Part shown: positions 1-8,723 of the stretch, in pieces
How positions within the stretch are numbered: the stretch's first letter is position 1
Layout of the letters: every line of letters starts with the position of its first letter
Assembly: GCF_900187455.1 (NCBI RefSeq)
Contig: NZ_FYDX01000012.1
Coordinates: 156,402-220,401, forward strand
Origin: Pseudomonas sp. Irchel 3E13
GTDB taxonomy: Bacteria > Pseudomonadota > Gammaproteobacteria > Pseudomonadales > Pseudomonadaceae
Length of the DNA: 64,000 nucleotides
Direction of reading: 5' to 3'
Notes under the pieces: generated by a model
The model's input: the letters and a program-made list of their open reading frames with translations, nothing else
Told to the model about the DNA's origin: nothing
Database searches by the model: none
Translations under genes and position numbers: made by a program

Positions 1-126
1 GGCGAGCGTGTTCACTGCTCTGGTGCCGGCCCATCCGCAGCAGTAGCCACGAGCCATACAGTCCCAAAATCACGGACGGTATAAGGCCGGCCCGCACTAT
101 CAGACTTCCGATCGAGGAGATGAAGT

Positions 127-1047
127 TTGGATCAAGCATACCCCCAGTTTGAACGCTTCGAGGACCTGCAGAAGCGCGAAGGCTTTCACCCACGACTGGA
201 GTTTCACCCGCAAGGCGAGCGCACCATGGGCGAGGTGCTCTGGCCTTACAAGTTCCTAGACAAGGTCAACTGCGGTATTTCAACCTGCCGCCAACTCCAC
301 TATCACGGCTACCTGATCAAGACCAGCGACGGCCTTGAGACAGGCATAGGTGTTGATTGCGGGCGAAAACACTTCGGTTTGAAGTTCACCCGCCAGCGCC
401 AGCGTGTCGACCAGGAGATCGCTCGACAGCGGCGTGTCAGGTCGATCAAGGATCTAATCGAGCAGCTCCCGTCGATGGTCGCCACGCTGACCCAGATCAA
501 AACCGACTACCAGGACCTGCAGGATCAAAAGAAGCGCCTGATGGGGGCTATAGGCCCGGGCATCTACGCAGAGTTGAAGCAACGCGCAGAGAAGGATGGC
601 TCTAAGATCACGCGCAGTGTCCAGCTGACAGGCAAAGATCTGGAGGCCTACTACGCCACTACCAACAAGCTCAGGGGGCGACGGAGCGATGCCCCACATC
701 GAGAAGAACTGGTTGCCACTCTGGAAGGCCTGGCCTTCGTCAAAGCGCGCATCAAGGACCTGCTGATCACGAACCTGCTGGAGCCGCTCCATTCGCTCAG
801 CAAGTGCAAACCTGGAGAGGTAGAGCTGTGGAAAGCACGGGAGCTACAGAAAACTGCCAAATGGGTCGGTGAGGTCCCCCAAAGCCTCATCAAGGCCCAA
901 GAACTGATCGCAGCTGGCCGGAAGTTCTTCACCAGCGATAACATCGTCAACCTGGTCCATATCGGCGCCCCGGAAGGCCCCTTGGCGCAGTTCGTCTCCG
1001 ACCTCAAGGCAGCTGAGCGAGCACGCCACAACTCTGATCGTGGATGA
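127..1047 (+). CDS. Hypothetical protein, 306 aa
   Basis: I do not recognise this protein. The reading frame opens with a TTG eight bases after a clear GAGGAG ribosome-binding site; an internal ATG at 226 is a weaker alternative. Residues 48-80 hold spaced Cys and His residues (C49, C54, H58, H60, C78, H82) that could bind a metal. The middle (about 90-140) is charged and helical, probably coiled coil. There is no signal peptide or membrane segment, so it is probably cytoplasmic. The last part of the gene is partly duplicated at 3379-3414, which suggests a family that has been copied within the element. Confidence 0.7.
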   Translation: MDQAYPQFERFEDLQKREGFHPRLEFHPQGERTMGEVLWPYKFLDKVNCGISTCRQLHYHGYLIKTSDGLETGIGVDCGRKHFGLKFTRQRQRVDQEIARQRRVRSIKDLIEQLPSMVATLTQIKTDYQDLQDQKKRLMGAIGPGIYAELKQRAEKDGSKITRSVQLTGKDLEAYYATTNKLRGRRSDAPHREELVATLEGLAFVKARIKDLLITNLLEPLHSLSKCKPGEVELWKARELQKTAKWVGEVPQSLIKAQELIAAGRKFFTSDNIVNLVHIGAPEGPLAQFVSDLKAAERARHNSDRG

Positions 1048-1173
1048 CCTGGGCACCCATGCAACTTCGCCGGCAGCCTGCCCACTGCCTCGGATGCGAT
1101 GGTGTGTACTGTATGAGCTGCCGGCACAGGCTTGCATTTCGAAGCAGCGGAGCGTAACCGCCGGCCGGGAGGT

Positions 1174-3213
1174 TCAGTTGGTGCTCGCTTGGTCCAGGTG
1201 TGGTCCGACGTAAGCTATTACCACTTTGTCATCTATGACATCAAAGTAGAGACGCATTCCCTCTACAGCCCCCCAGCCGTTACCTGTTCTTAGCCGGTAC
1301 TCGAAAAACCGTAGTTCCCCGTTGTAGTTGAACTCTCGCTGGGCGCGCATCGAATGGTCCTGCGCGACGGTCTGGGATTCCTTTGCCGAGAAAGCGCCAG
1401 CAAACAGCTCTCGACCAGTGAGCCCCATGGGAGAGCCATTTCGTACCTGGTCTAAATAATCGTAAATCAACTTGCACAGCTGCTCAGCCAGGCGCTCAGG
1501 GTAAGCAAAGTTTTCGGCACCACGGGAGGACTTCCAAGCAGACTCGAGGACGACCAGCCGATCCGGGGCTAGATAGCTGTAGAACCGCAACAACTCTACA
1601 GGGCTCAATCGCTGCCCAAATATCTGCCGGCGTGTCAGATCCTGGAAATCCTGATCTACCGTGCCAGCTGGCTGATCAAGGCGAACCTGGAGGACATCGA
1701 GCGCGGAAGAGAGACGGTAGTTTTCCGCTTGTGCTGCTTTAAGCTCGGTTTCGAGCTGCGCGTTGATCTCAAGCAGTTCTCCCTCAAATTCGTCCGTTGC
1801 GCGCAACGGCGATAGCTCACTGGAGGCAGGTTGGACAGAAGCGCACCCACCGGCCTGGGCTTCAATAGGGACTGCATCCGGCTCGCCGGCACGACTAGCC
1901 ACGTCGATGAAGAATTTCACAAGGCTCATCACTTTCGTCGCAGTACGCAAAGCGTCTGCTGCCAGCTGGGATCGCCGGCCGGAAAGATCAGATCCCTTCT
2001 TGCTCAGGTCGGATAGCAGAGCAAAATTACCTGTGGCTGTAACCGCGGATATCTCACTTTTCACGTCGTGGATTGCGTTATTCAGCTCTACAGCTTGCTC
2101 GAGATATGCCTGGTTGGTGAGCATCGGCAAAGCAGCCCTGCGAATCATTCGCGCGCTATCCACCACAAGGAGATTCAAATGGGCGGTGTACGGGAGTGAG
2201 CTTTGGATGAGTTCGTCGTCAAGATTGATCCCGGCCGCGCGAAGCTCATCGGAATTGACTTCAAGCGCCACCAAGGCGCCTATCACAGATGCCCAAGCAT
2301 TATTCAGCTCGTCAACAAGGCACAGGATTGTGTGCAAGGTGAACCTCGATTCTGGCGATGCCGCTAAAGCGAAGCTCTGCAAAGTCTCCAGCATCGAGTC
2401 CACAGGATCACTGTTCCTGGAGATCCTGCTTTCAACCGTCAACAAAGCGATGACGGCGGACATTGAGCCGGCAACCAACGGGTTACTACCGAAGACGGGT
2501 GACTCTGGATTCAGGTCCTCTTCCAGTCCGAAAGGCGACGGATACATCTCTGAAAAACGTGGGTACTCATACAGGATGGCAGTGCGTATACCAGCAACTG
2601 GGATCATCTGCAGGTACAGGTGAACGGTCATGTCTACGCAGTAGCGCATTTCCCACGAGTTCGTCTGGGGGAGGTTCGAATCCAAAATGGCGCGCAGCAT
2701 GACGCAGGCAGTCATCAGTTCGGTGCTGAATCCTCCAACTTCAATCACCTCTCCCAGCTGCGGAAATGCATCGTGAGCCATTTGAAGAAGTTCAACAGAA
2801 GAAGCGCACATGAGTTGGTGTTGGAGATCAGTAAGAGTCTTGGCACCGATAATGTCGCAGGTTTTTGCGTAAAGGTTACTCAGTGGCATTAGCTCCAGGA
2901 CGCGTTGCCGTCCAAGCAGATCTTCGAGAGCTTCACGCCGGTCCTGATTGAGCAACACGGTAGAAATGAGCATGCCTGCGCCCATCAGCTTGAGATCACT
3001 ACGCGTGAAACCCTCAAGTCTAATGCCCGACCCGATAATCTCGTTTCTGATGGCGACCACCATCTCCAATGAGCCATACCAGCTGGCCCAAGCTTTGTCG
3101 CACGTGAGTGGGTGGATGAATGAGGTAGGGGTTGTGGCAATCGAGATCACCATCTCATCAGAAACAACTCTGCCGGAACGCTGGGATGTGTTGTCTTTCT
3201 TTTGGCGTGCCAT
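1174..3213 (-). CDS. Large hypothetical protein, 679 aa
   Basis: A long uninterrupted frame of unknown family. The ATG at 3213 is chosen over an overlapping GTG one codon upstream; the ribosome-binding site is weak. The N-terminus is short, basic and Lys/Arg-rich (MARQKKD). The middle is predominantly helical, residues about 380-425 and 470-505 look like coiled coil, and the C-terminal 150 residues are mixed alpha/beta with many aromatic residues. No membrane segment or catalytic motif is evident. It is on the opposite strand from gene 127-1047 and appears to stand alone. Length and lack of frameshifts argue that it is real. Confidence 0.7.
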   Translation of the reverse strand: MARQKKDNTSQRSGRVVSDEMVISIATTPTSFIHPLTCDKAWASWYGSLEMVVAIRNEIIGSGIRLEGFTRSDLKLMGAGMLISTVLLNQDRREALEDLLGRQRVLELMPLSNLYAKTCDIIGAKTLTDLQHQLMCASSVELLQMAHDAFPQLGEVIEVGGFSTELMTACVMLRAILDSNLPQTNSWEMRYCVDMTVHLYLQMIPVAGIRTAILYEYPRFSEMYPSPFGLEEDLNPESPVFGSNPLVAGSMSAVIALLTVESRISRNSDPVDSMLETLQSFALAASPESRFTLHTILCLVDELNNAWASVIGALVALEVNSDELRAAGINLDDELIQSSLPYTAHLNLLVVDSARMIRRAALPMLTNQAYLEQAVELNNAIHDVKSEISAVTATGNFALLSDLSKKGSDLSGRRSQLAADALRTATKVMSLVKFFIDVASRAGEPDAVPIEAQAGGCASVQPASSELSPLRATDEFEGELLEINAQLETELKAAQAENYRLSSALDVLQVRLDQPAGTVDQDFQDLTRRQIFGQRLSPVELLRFYSYLAPDRLVVLESAWKSSRGAENFAYPERLAEQLCKLIYDYLDQVRNGSPMGLTGRELFAGAFSAKESQTVAQDHSMRAQREFNYNGELRFFEYRLRTGNGWGAVEGMRLYFDVIDDKVVIAYVGPHLDQASTN

Positions 3214-3378
3214 CACTAATTCTCTGGCGGATTGGCTAGGCGATCATTCTAACAACAAGCCTGTTTAGCCGGTTTCAGAAGTTGTTGGAGGTTGTGGCCT
3301 TCGGGGAAGGCCTCAAGGGACAGACGATGGTTTGTTGGAAGAGGGTATGAGGCGTGGATGAGTAGACAGAGCCCCATA

Positions 3379-3414
3379 ACGGCCCAGGAGCTGATCGCAG
3401 CTGGCCGGAGGTTC
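3379..3414 (+). repeat. Duplicated fragment of the 3' end of gene 127-1047
   Basis: This stretch matches 892-927 almost base for base and encodes the same segment (AQELIAAGR followed by F). It has no attached gene and runs to a stop at 3438. It is read here as the leftover 3' end of a deleted paralogue, or as a scar of recombination between copies. Confidence 0.55.
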
Positions 3415-3451
3415 CTGCCCGTGGCTGGCGGGAAGTGACTTCGCACCGTAG

Positions 3452-3488
3452 CAAAAAGCAAAAAACCCCACCGAGGTGGGGCTTCTGT
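3452..3488 (-). terminator. Rho-independent terminator of gene 3489-3833
   Basis: Read on the minus strand, a CCCCACC/GGTGGGG hairpin (3466-3481) is followed by a run of T residues immediately after the stop codon of the 114-aa gene. Stem, position and T-tract fit an intrinsic terminator. Confidence 0.75.
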
Positions 3489-3833
3489 TTAGTTGTTGGA
3501 TAGGACCACAACCAGATGCTCGCGCATCATTGCTTGCGCACGGTATTGACGTTCACACAAAGCAGCCTTCAGCTTCTCGACAATGGCATTCCAATAGGGC
3601 ATGTCGCTATCGGTGCCTTCGCCACTGAGACTGGGGTCGACGAAAACTACGACGTCCGCCAGATCATCTGGGTCGATCGGACCTTTCTTGTTGTGCCAGG
3701 TCATGACCTGCGAGCTGTTCACGAAATCCTGAAACCCAGGATCAGCGAACAACTCAGGCACCACCAGCTTGATCCCGAAAATGAATCGGGCTTCACTGGC
3801 CATGATGGCTTGGTCTACTGCTGAATTATTCAT
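3489..3833 (-). CDS. Hypothetical protein, 114 aa
   Basis: An unrecognised acidic soluble protein. The ATG at 3833 follows an AGGAG box nine bases upstream, which supports the start. It is transcribed away from the 160-aa gene at 3907 and has its own terminator. Its upstream region carries a GC-rich hairpin leader nearly identical to that upstream of 3907-4389, so the two genes may share a regulatory signal. No motif points to a function. Confidence 0.65.
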   Translation of the reverse strand: MNNSAVDQAIMASEARFIFGIKLVVPELFADPGFQDFVNSSQVMTWHNKKGPIDPDDLADVVVFVDPSLSGEGTDSDMPYWNAIVEKLKAALCERQYRAQAMMREHLVVVLSNN

Positions 3834-3853
3834 AGCTACTCCTGCTCTGGTAA

Positions 3854-3902
3854 GTAGGAGGCCAAGCCCTAAAGGGGCTTGAACCCCCTAGGGTTATGGG
3901 TC
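3854..3902 (-). promoter_or_regulatory. Structured leader, second family, copy 1
   Basis: On the minus strand this leader reads ACCCATA, then GGGGGTTCAAGCCCC, then a TTTAGGGCTTGG segment before the start of the 114-aa gene. Two mutually exclusive hairpins can form: GGGG with CCCC around TTCAAG, or AAGCCC with GGGCTT. The same layout recurs at 4408-4453. The arrangement would suit an attenuator or translation switch, but no ligand or regulator is evident. Confidence 0.45.
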
Positions 3903-3906
3903 TGGA

Positions 3907-4389
3907 TCAGAACTCGATGGTGCCGGTTGCAACTAAGGCAGCATGAATACCATCGAAGGTTACTTGCTGACAGATCTCCGCACTTGCTCCATTCGGCACA
4001 TCCGTGTAGGTGGCGCTGATGATTTCACGAGGGTCCAGATCTTGGACCAACTCTTTCGCCATGTCGTCGAATGAGAGGCCGTTGGTGTTACACACACGCA
4101 GGGAATAGGCCTTGAGGACGGCAGATACCTCCCCCGCTGTGACTTTGCACGGCGGCTCACCGAAAACCTCAGGCTGCCCGAGTACAGTCGCGCTATCCAC
4201 TGAACTTTCCCCTGGGAAGTGCACACTCTTGTCTTCTACCTGCCAACCAGGAAGGGCGACGATCAAGGTGAGGTTGTCATGCATCGCTGCGGCAGATGCA
4301 AAAGCGTTCTGAGGATGGTCAGCTAATACGTGGTTGGAGACGATCTGACCAGTTGTCTCGACGATAGCGATGACAGTGTATTTCTGCAT
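3907..4389 (-). CDS. Hypothetical protein, 160 aa
   Basis: An unrecognised soluble protein. The ATG at 4389 is preceded by a strong AAGGAG box. The sequence is mixed alpha/beta with no signal peptide, membrane segment or obvious catalytic site. It carries the second-family hairpin leader directly upstream, as does the next gene in the same direction (3489-3833), which suggests separately expressed but co-regulated units. Confidence 0.65.
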   Translation of the reverse strand: MQKYTVIAIVETTGQIVSNHVLADHPQNAFASAAAMHDNLTLIVALPGWQVEDKSVHFPGESSVDSATVLGQPEVFGEPPCKVTAGEVSAVLKAYSLRVCNTNGLSFDDMAKELVQDLDPREIISATYTDVPNGASAEICQQVTFDGIHAALVATGTIEF

Positions 4390-4404
4390 GTGAAGCTCCT
4401 TCAG

Positions 4405-4935
4405 TTATTGGAAGGAGCCCAGTCCCCATAGGGGCTTGAGCCCCTGATGGGTTTGTGTAAGGTGCTTATTCGACCGAGGTCGGGCAAAGCTAGCCGCATG
4501 TGCCGGTATGGCACGTTGAGTCAGCCAGTATATCACCCGCGCTCTGCAGGAAAGCAATTGAGCTACTGCTGAAGCAAAGTGGTACCGGTACGTTGCCACC
4601 TCGTAAAATTGAGCGTTATCGCCCCCATGCACCTTTTGCATGAACCATCCGGTGTCTTCGTTCGCGGCTTGTACAAATTTCACAACGTCACCTGGGAAGT
4701 CATCCGGCGTTGCGGGCAGACTCGGCCTGACGGCGCTTGGCGTCCTCCAGATTGCGCACACAACTTGCAACTTCATCACACCAGGAACCCTCTCCCTTCC
4801 AATGACTGTGTGCTGAAACGGCAGAGCCACCGATGGGAGCCAGGCTGTACTTGTCGCGCCCACCGGGCGCCAGTCGACGCACCAAAGATTCTTCTGGAAT
4901 GACCAGTGCATCGCTTTGCCAATCGGGATAGCCAA
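4405..4935 (-). pseudogene. Possible frameshifted gene of unknown function
   Basis: Two overlapping minus-strand frames both look protein-like here. The region from about 4885 to 4700 reads best in one frame (containing LAPGGRDKYSLAPIGGSAV), whereas 4700 to about 4470 reads best in another (containing DDFPGDVVKFVQAANEDTGW). The switch is near 4700. The end of the second frame runs into the hairpin leader of the next gene, which is odd for an intact gene. I read this as one gene split by a frameshift, but two overlapping genes are possible. Confidence 0.3.
4408..4453 (-). promoter_or_regulatory. Structured leader, second family, copy 2
   Basis: On the minus strand ACCCAT is followed by GGGGCTCAAGCCCC and then TATGGGGACTGGGCTCC, just before the AAGGAG of the 160-aa gene. 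GGGGCT can pair with AGCCCC, or CCCC can pair instead with the downstream GGGG, giving alternative structures like those at 3854-3902. Confidence 0.45.
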
Positions 4936-5317
4936 TTAGTCCGCCCCTTTCGAGGGGGTCGACTGGCGCTTGTGTATTCCTGGCGCGTGAGAAAATTCAC
5001 TCCGGCTTGGGGTTGTGTTAGGTCGCAGTGAAGTCCCTAGTGCCAACTGCCGCCGATGCCGGCCCTATGACAACGGAGTCGTACATGACCACTGGCGAAA
5101 ACAGGGATGCTCAATATCTCTCGCTGGAGCTTGGCCGAAGAATCTTCCGGTGCCGCCCTGGATCGCCGGCTTCGCGATGCCAACATCATCCACGATGGGG
5201 GGAGCGAGAACGCTGTTCTTGAGCGGCAGCGCGGATCCCAAACGACGTCGCGAGGCGTTCGCAGTCGATATCCGGAATTAGCCGCATCAATTACATCAGG
5301 TGAATCGAACAACAAAA

Positions 5318-5401
5318 CCCCGTCCAGGCCCAGCCGTCAAACCGCTGAGCCAAGGACGTAGTGAACTCGGGTTTTCGCGCGAGAATATGGAGGGTCAAGC
5401 A
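5318..5401 (+). promoter_or_regulatory. Two-hairpin leader copy, divergent
   Basis: The stretch upstream of the 80-aa gene contains GCCCAGC...GCTGAGCC (an imperfect first hairpin), the core AAGGACGTAGTG, then CTCGGGTTTTCGCGCGAG, which forms a second hairpin, and GGAGGG before the ATG. This matches the order of elements in the dispersed leader family, though its first stem is weaker. The 4936-5317 stretch before it holds only short overlapping frames that I cannot call as genes. Confidence 0.45.
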
Positions 5402-5644
5402 ATGCTCTTAGCGTCCAAATCAGGAAACATCTCAGCAGCGAAACTGGTCAGTGAGACCGACACGGAGTGGCAGCTACAAGTCGAAAAACGGGAGCTCAGC
5501 ATCAGCAAGACGGACAAGCAGATGCGCGCATTCAAGGACATGTCGGAGGCTCTGACCTGGGCTGGCGCGGAAGCAGAGTTGATCGAGCATTTTCGCGCCC
5601 AGGATGAAGCCAAAGCAGACGAAGGCACCCAGCCACAGCACTAA
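5402..5644 (+). CDS. Hypothetical protein, 80 aa
   Basis: A small soluble helical protein of unknown family, with a coherent sequence around SISKTDKQMRAFKDMSEAL. The ATG at 5402 is chosen because GGAGGG lies eight bases upstream; an earlier ATG at 5387 lies within that box. It has a leader-like sequence upstream and is followed after eleven bases by the 161-aa gene, so the two are probably co-transcribed. Confidence 0.6.
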   Translation: MLLASKSGNISAAKLVSETDTEWQLQVEKRELSISKTDKQMRAFKDMSEALTWAGAEAELIEHFRAQDEAKADEGTQPQH

Positions 5645-5655
5645 AGGAACTGAGC

Positions 5656-6141
5656 ATGACCTTTATCCAGCAACATGAAAAACCGTCTGAACACGCGCCC
5701 ATCATCTTTTTCAATGAATGCGGCCAGATGCCGTGGAGCGGCCGCCACCAGTCCGCTTTCACCGGACTGGAGGTGGTTGAGCTTCTCAGGTTCTGTGAAG
5801 ACGAGGGCCAACGCCAGGGGTTCAATGACGCCAACCAAGCACGCATCGGCAGCCGGGAAGAGGCACCGTTCCACCCAGAGTTCATGAACGGCTTCCCGAA
5901 GAAGCTTTGGGAAACCGCCTACTGGTCTGGTGTTGAAGAGCAACGTGACTCGACACCGGAAGCGATTGAATGTGAAATTCAGAATATCCTGAGTAGCCCC
6001 GATACGAGCCACTGGCTTCATGATGCGCTGGCCAGCGCAGTCTCGCGCGACTGCGCCGACGCGGTAAACGATGCCGAACAACTCGGTGACGTGCTGAGGC
6101 GACGCTTCAACGCCACCCTCATGGCCAGCGTCGACTCTTAG
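5656..6141 (+). CDS. Hypothetical protein, 161 aa
   Basis: An unrecognised soluble acidic protein starting at an ATG eleven bases after the stop of the 80-aa gene, with AAGGAA upstream. The sequence is rich in Glu and aromatic residues and has no transmembrane or signal segment. Spacing suggests translation from the same transcript as 5402-5644. Confidence 0.6.
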   Translation: MTFIQQHEKPSEHAPIIFFNECGQMPWSGRHQSAFTGLEVVELLRFCEDEGQRQGFNDANQARIGSREEAPFHPEFMNGFPKKLWETAYWSGVEEQRDSTPEAIECEIQNILSSPDTSHWLHDALASAVSRDCADAVNDAEQLGDVLRRRFNATLMASVDS

Positions 6142-6479
6142 GAGGGCCAAGGTCACAAACGTACAGGGCAAAACTCCCCTGCAGGAAATCAAGATGTCAC
6201 CGGTTCAGGCAAGGCCCCTCAGAACTTTGGTAGTCATACTTTGACAGCGCTGTGGTGCTGGGCCTACACCGCCAGTAAAGGACAGCCAGTAGGGCTACTA
6301 CCAAACGCCGGCCTGATACGGCTCCAGTTCTGCCTGGTGGGTTGTTTTGACCGTGGGGGGATGCTGAACTTTGGCGCATGGCCCAGATGAACAACGGGAT
6401 GCAGAGCGAGAGACCTAACCAACCCCCATTCAGTTATCGCTGATTAAAGGGCGCTTCTGCGCCGACATAGGAGAAAGCC
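6142..6479 (+). other. Intergenic stretch without a supported gene
   Basis: About 340 bases with only short frames. Near 6165-6193 a GTACAGGG...CCCCTGCAGGAAA segment distantly recalls the second half of the dispersed leader, but the open frame after it encodes only 16 residues. A small GGGCGC/GCGCC hairpin lies at 6448-6462 just before the ribosome-binding site of the next gene. Confidence 0.4.
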
Positions 6480-6665
6480 ATGCAGATCGACCCGATCAAG
6501 GAGCAGGAACGCCTTCGACTCAACAGGGAGTATTTCGAAGAAGGTTGTGCGTGCATCCTTAAGAACAAAACTCTGCAGCCGTGTCCGACCAACATGCCTG
6601 ACCTCAAGGCCGTGGAGTTCTACGAAAAGCACTGTTCGTGCTCCCGAAACTACGTTACGAGCTGA
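6480..6665 (+). CDS. Small Cys-containing hypothetical protein, 61 aa
   Basis: The start has an AGGAG box at good spacing. The protein is charged and has five cysteines, in CAC, PCP and CSCS contexts, which may bind metal. No family recognised. It is followed closely by the 128-aa gene at 6679, so the two probably form an operon. Confidence 0.55.
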   Translation: MQIDPIKEQERLRLNREYFEEGCACILKNKTLQPCPTNMPDLKAVEFYEKHCSCSRNYVTS

Positions 6666-6678
6666 TGGAGAGCCTGTC

Positions 6679-7065
6679 ATGACGCACGACTACCCAGAGT
6701 ACCCATCAGTCCTGGCCAAGGTCGACGAGTCGCGCTACATGGACGCAGTGGGTGCACTGCAAGGTGTACGACTTGCCTTTTTTGACGGGGTACAGATCCT
6801 GGTGCCTGAGGCCGAGGTACAGGCAATCGCAATGCTGCAATCGCGCTTCAATGCAGTCTTGGTTTACGGCCAGGCCAAGGAGTTTGAATTCGCGACCAAA
6901 GCCCAAGCTCAGGCCGTTGCAGTTGAACTGGTGCGACTCGGACAAGCGGTCCACAGCAGTACCGGCCAGAATGCAGAGGACATGGTCCGTTCTGCGCTGG
7001 AGCATCCTAGCGCGACGCTGCTGTCATGGTCTGCTCTCTATCGCTCAACCATGTTGCCCCTCTAA
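6679..7065 (+). CDS. Hypothetical protein, 128 aa
   Basis: The ATG at 6679 follows GGAG by nine bases; the frame extends further upstream but that part overlaps the previous gene out of frame and is not protein-like. The protein is soluble, mixed alpha/beta, rich in Ala, Val and Gln. No function can be assigned. It sits 13 bases after the 61-aa gene. Confidence 0.6.
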   Translation: MTHDYPEYPSVLAKVDESRYMDAVGALQGVRLAFFDGVQILVPEAEVQAIAMLQSRFNAVLVYGQAKEFEFATKAQAQAVAVELVRLGQAVHSSTGQNAEDMVRSALEHPSATLLSWSALYRSTMLPL

Positions 7066-7145
7066 ACCCGAACGCGAACGTTGAAAGATGACTTGCTCAC
7101 GTTGATCCTGGTGGTCTTTAACATCCTTCCTCACTACGTCCTATC

Positions 7146-7430
7146 TCAACAGCAGCCAGCCCACCAACCTGGTGGTGTGGCTGCTAGTATCCGCCCTGCC
7201 CTCTGATGAGTTCTGACAAGTGAATGGTCCCGGGTTTTCTCCACCTTTAGTGACGCCACTCTGCAGGGATCGCCAATCGGCCTATTGGCAGTAAACGTTA
7301 CATGCTGCTGGCTCTCATCCAGTTCATCTACACACGCATCATCCCGCACAGAGAATTTGAAACGATCACCGAGGGCAACGCTTAAGAAGCAGTTACCCTG
7401 GTAGGCGACGTGATCGGGCTCGCAGTTCAA
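7146..7430 (-). CDS. Possible hypothetical protein, 94 aa
   Basis: A minus-strand frame beginning at a TTG, with a protein-like N-terminal half (DRFKFSVRDDACVDELDES) and a less convincing C-terminus. It lies 24 bases downstream of the Mrr-like gene in the same direction and could be its operon partner. There is no clear ribosome-binding site, so the call is weak. Confidence 0.35.
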   Translation of the reverse strand: MNCEPDHVAYQGNCFLSVALGDRFKFSVRDDACVDELDESQQHVTFTANRPIGDPCRVASLKVEKTRDHSLVRTHQRAGRILAATPPGWWAGCC

Positions 7431-7454
7431 GTCAGCAATGTCAAAGCAAACTCT

Positions 7455-8426
7455 TTAAGCCCGGTTAACTTTTTCGCTTTGGCGAGACCAGCCGTCTAGC
7501 TGCCGAGTGCCGCGGCAAGTGGGAAAGTTAAGACAGCCCAGGAATACGTTGTTTGCAATACCGTTGTTCTTGGCTCTGGCATAACGAGGAGTCATCTTTC
7601 CTCCACAACGTGGACAAGCCATCAACTGTTCGGTATCGCTGGAGTGGGCTGAATGCTCGACGACTGCTTCAACAGTCATAACCGAAGCCGTCTCTCCGAT
7701 CGTAGGATTGCCAGCGGGCGCTGGACCACCCGAGCGCTGAGCCTGCTCCTCCGCGGCGCTTGGCTTGAACATCTCAACGAGTCGCGCTCCGTCCACCAAA
7801 ACCACACTCGTACCGCGGGCAAACGCCCAGGCATCCTTGGTGAACACCCCTGAAGTCACTACGAAACCACCTGCAGCACCGCGTGAAGACATGACGCCGA
7901 ATAGCTCGCGCACAACCTGAACGCTTACCTTGGCGGCTTTCCACTGTTTGCATTGGACCAGGAACAGCTCCCCTCCCCTGCGAAGTTCTAGATCGACCCC
8001 GCCGTCCGGACCTTTCGCGGTTTCCTCAACCCTATAGCCCTGCCTGCGGAATGCTTCCCCAACCATGCGCTCAAACTGCTCCCAGGTCAGGTCCCGCAAA
8101 GCCATACCCGGCTCCTTGGCCCTGGATATGCTTTTGAACTTGTACGCTCTGATAGAGCGCTGCAACCAACCCAAAATACCGCCGAGAACGAATACAGCGG
8201 GGATGAAAAACTGGCCTAAATAGGCAATCAGCTTGAGGAAGTAGTCCACGTAAGCCTGAGCAAGCTCACCGGTGGCCGCGTGCTGCATCACTGGTAAAGA
8301 GGAGCCAGCGTAATACCGCAGTAGGGCAAAAGAACCACCAGCAATAACCAGGTTCGCCCAAAGGGGCATCTTCATGGCGATGTTCAGCAGGTCATCAAGA
8401 GTCGAGGTTTTACGCCGCCGGGCCAT
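7455..8426 (-). CDS. Membrane-anchored Mrr-like restriction endonuclease with topoisomerase-type zinc finger
   Basis: A 323-aa protein. Residues about 20-40 and 75-100 are hydrophobic membrane segments. Residues about 120-225 match the Mrr_cat PD-(D/E)XK nuclease fold: LTWEQFERMVGEAFRRQGY, then GPDGGVDLEL supplying the catalytic Asp and LVQCKQWK supplying the Q-x-K. The C-terminus holds CPRCGG...C...CRGTR, a topoisomerase-type zinc ribbon. Mrr family enzymes cut modified DNA. The ATG at 8426 follows GGAG; the longer frame upstream lacks support. The combination of membrane anchor, nuclease and zinc ribbon is known in housekeeping-like Mrr paralogues, and a defence role is inference. Confidence 0.8.
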   Translation of the reverse strand: MARRRKTSTLDDLLNIAMKMPLWANLVIAGGSFALLRYYAGSSLPVMQHAATGELAQAYVDYFLKLIAYLGQFFIPAVFVLGGILGWLQRSIRAYKFKSISRAKEPGMALRDLTWEQFERMVGEAFRRQGYRVEETAKGPDGGVDLELRRGGELFLVQCKQWKAAKVSVQVVRELFGVMSSRGAAGGFVVTSGVFTKDAWAFARGTSVVLVDGARLVEMFKPSAAEEQAQRSGGPAPAGNPTIGETASVMTVEAVVEHSAHSSDTEQLMACPRCGGKMTPRYARAKNNGIANNVFLGCLNFPTCRGTRQLDGWSRQSEKVNRA

Positions 8427-8674
8427 ACGTTGCTCCGCAAAGAAAAACACCATCTTGCCGGACAGGTGCTGTCTTTTGCTGGCAATCAGAGCCCTCCACA
8501 GGGCAGCGGATCTTGTGCGTGTATGGGACCTCGACGCACTGGCCGCGCTTTTCATCCAGTCACATCTTGCTGATGCTCGGGCGCCCCAACCAGATCTGCA
8601 CCCTGGCGATATTTGACCGTCGATCAAGCGACGATTCGTCAGGCATTTGAAGTTGCTTTGTAGCCGTCATGGGC

Positions 8675-8692
8675 TTTACCATAAAGGGTAAA
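8675..8692. promoter_or_regulatory. Palindromic operator, site 1
   Basis: TTTACC, six bases, then GGTAAA, positioned about 30 bases before the start of the PapB-like gene. The two half-sites are identical to those at 8962 and 8995, pointing to autoregulation. Confidence 0.6.
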
Positions 8693-8723
8693 GCTACATT
8701 CATTCGCACAAGGCTGATTCTTG

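Noticed and set aside
1763-2623. 286-codon plus-strand frame opposite the 679-aa gene
   Set aside because: Shadow of the minus-strand gene; Ser/Arg-rich composition and no start context.
5107-5361. 84-codon plus-strand frame
   Set aside because: Overlaps the leader of the following gene, has competing frames and poor start context.
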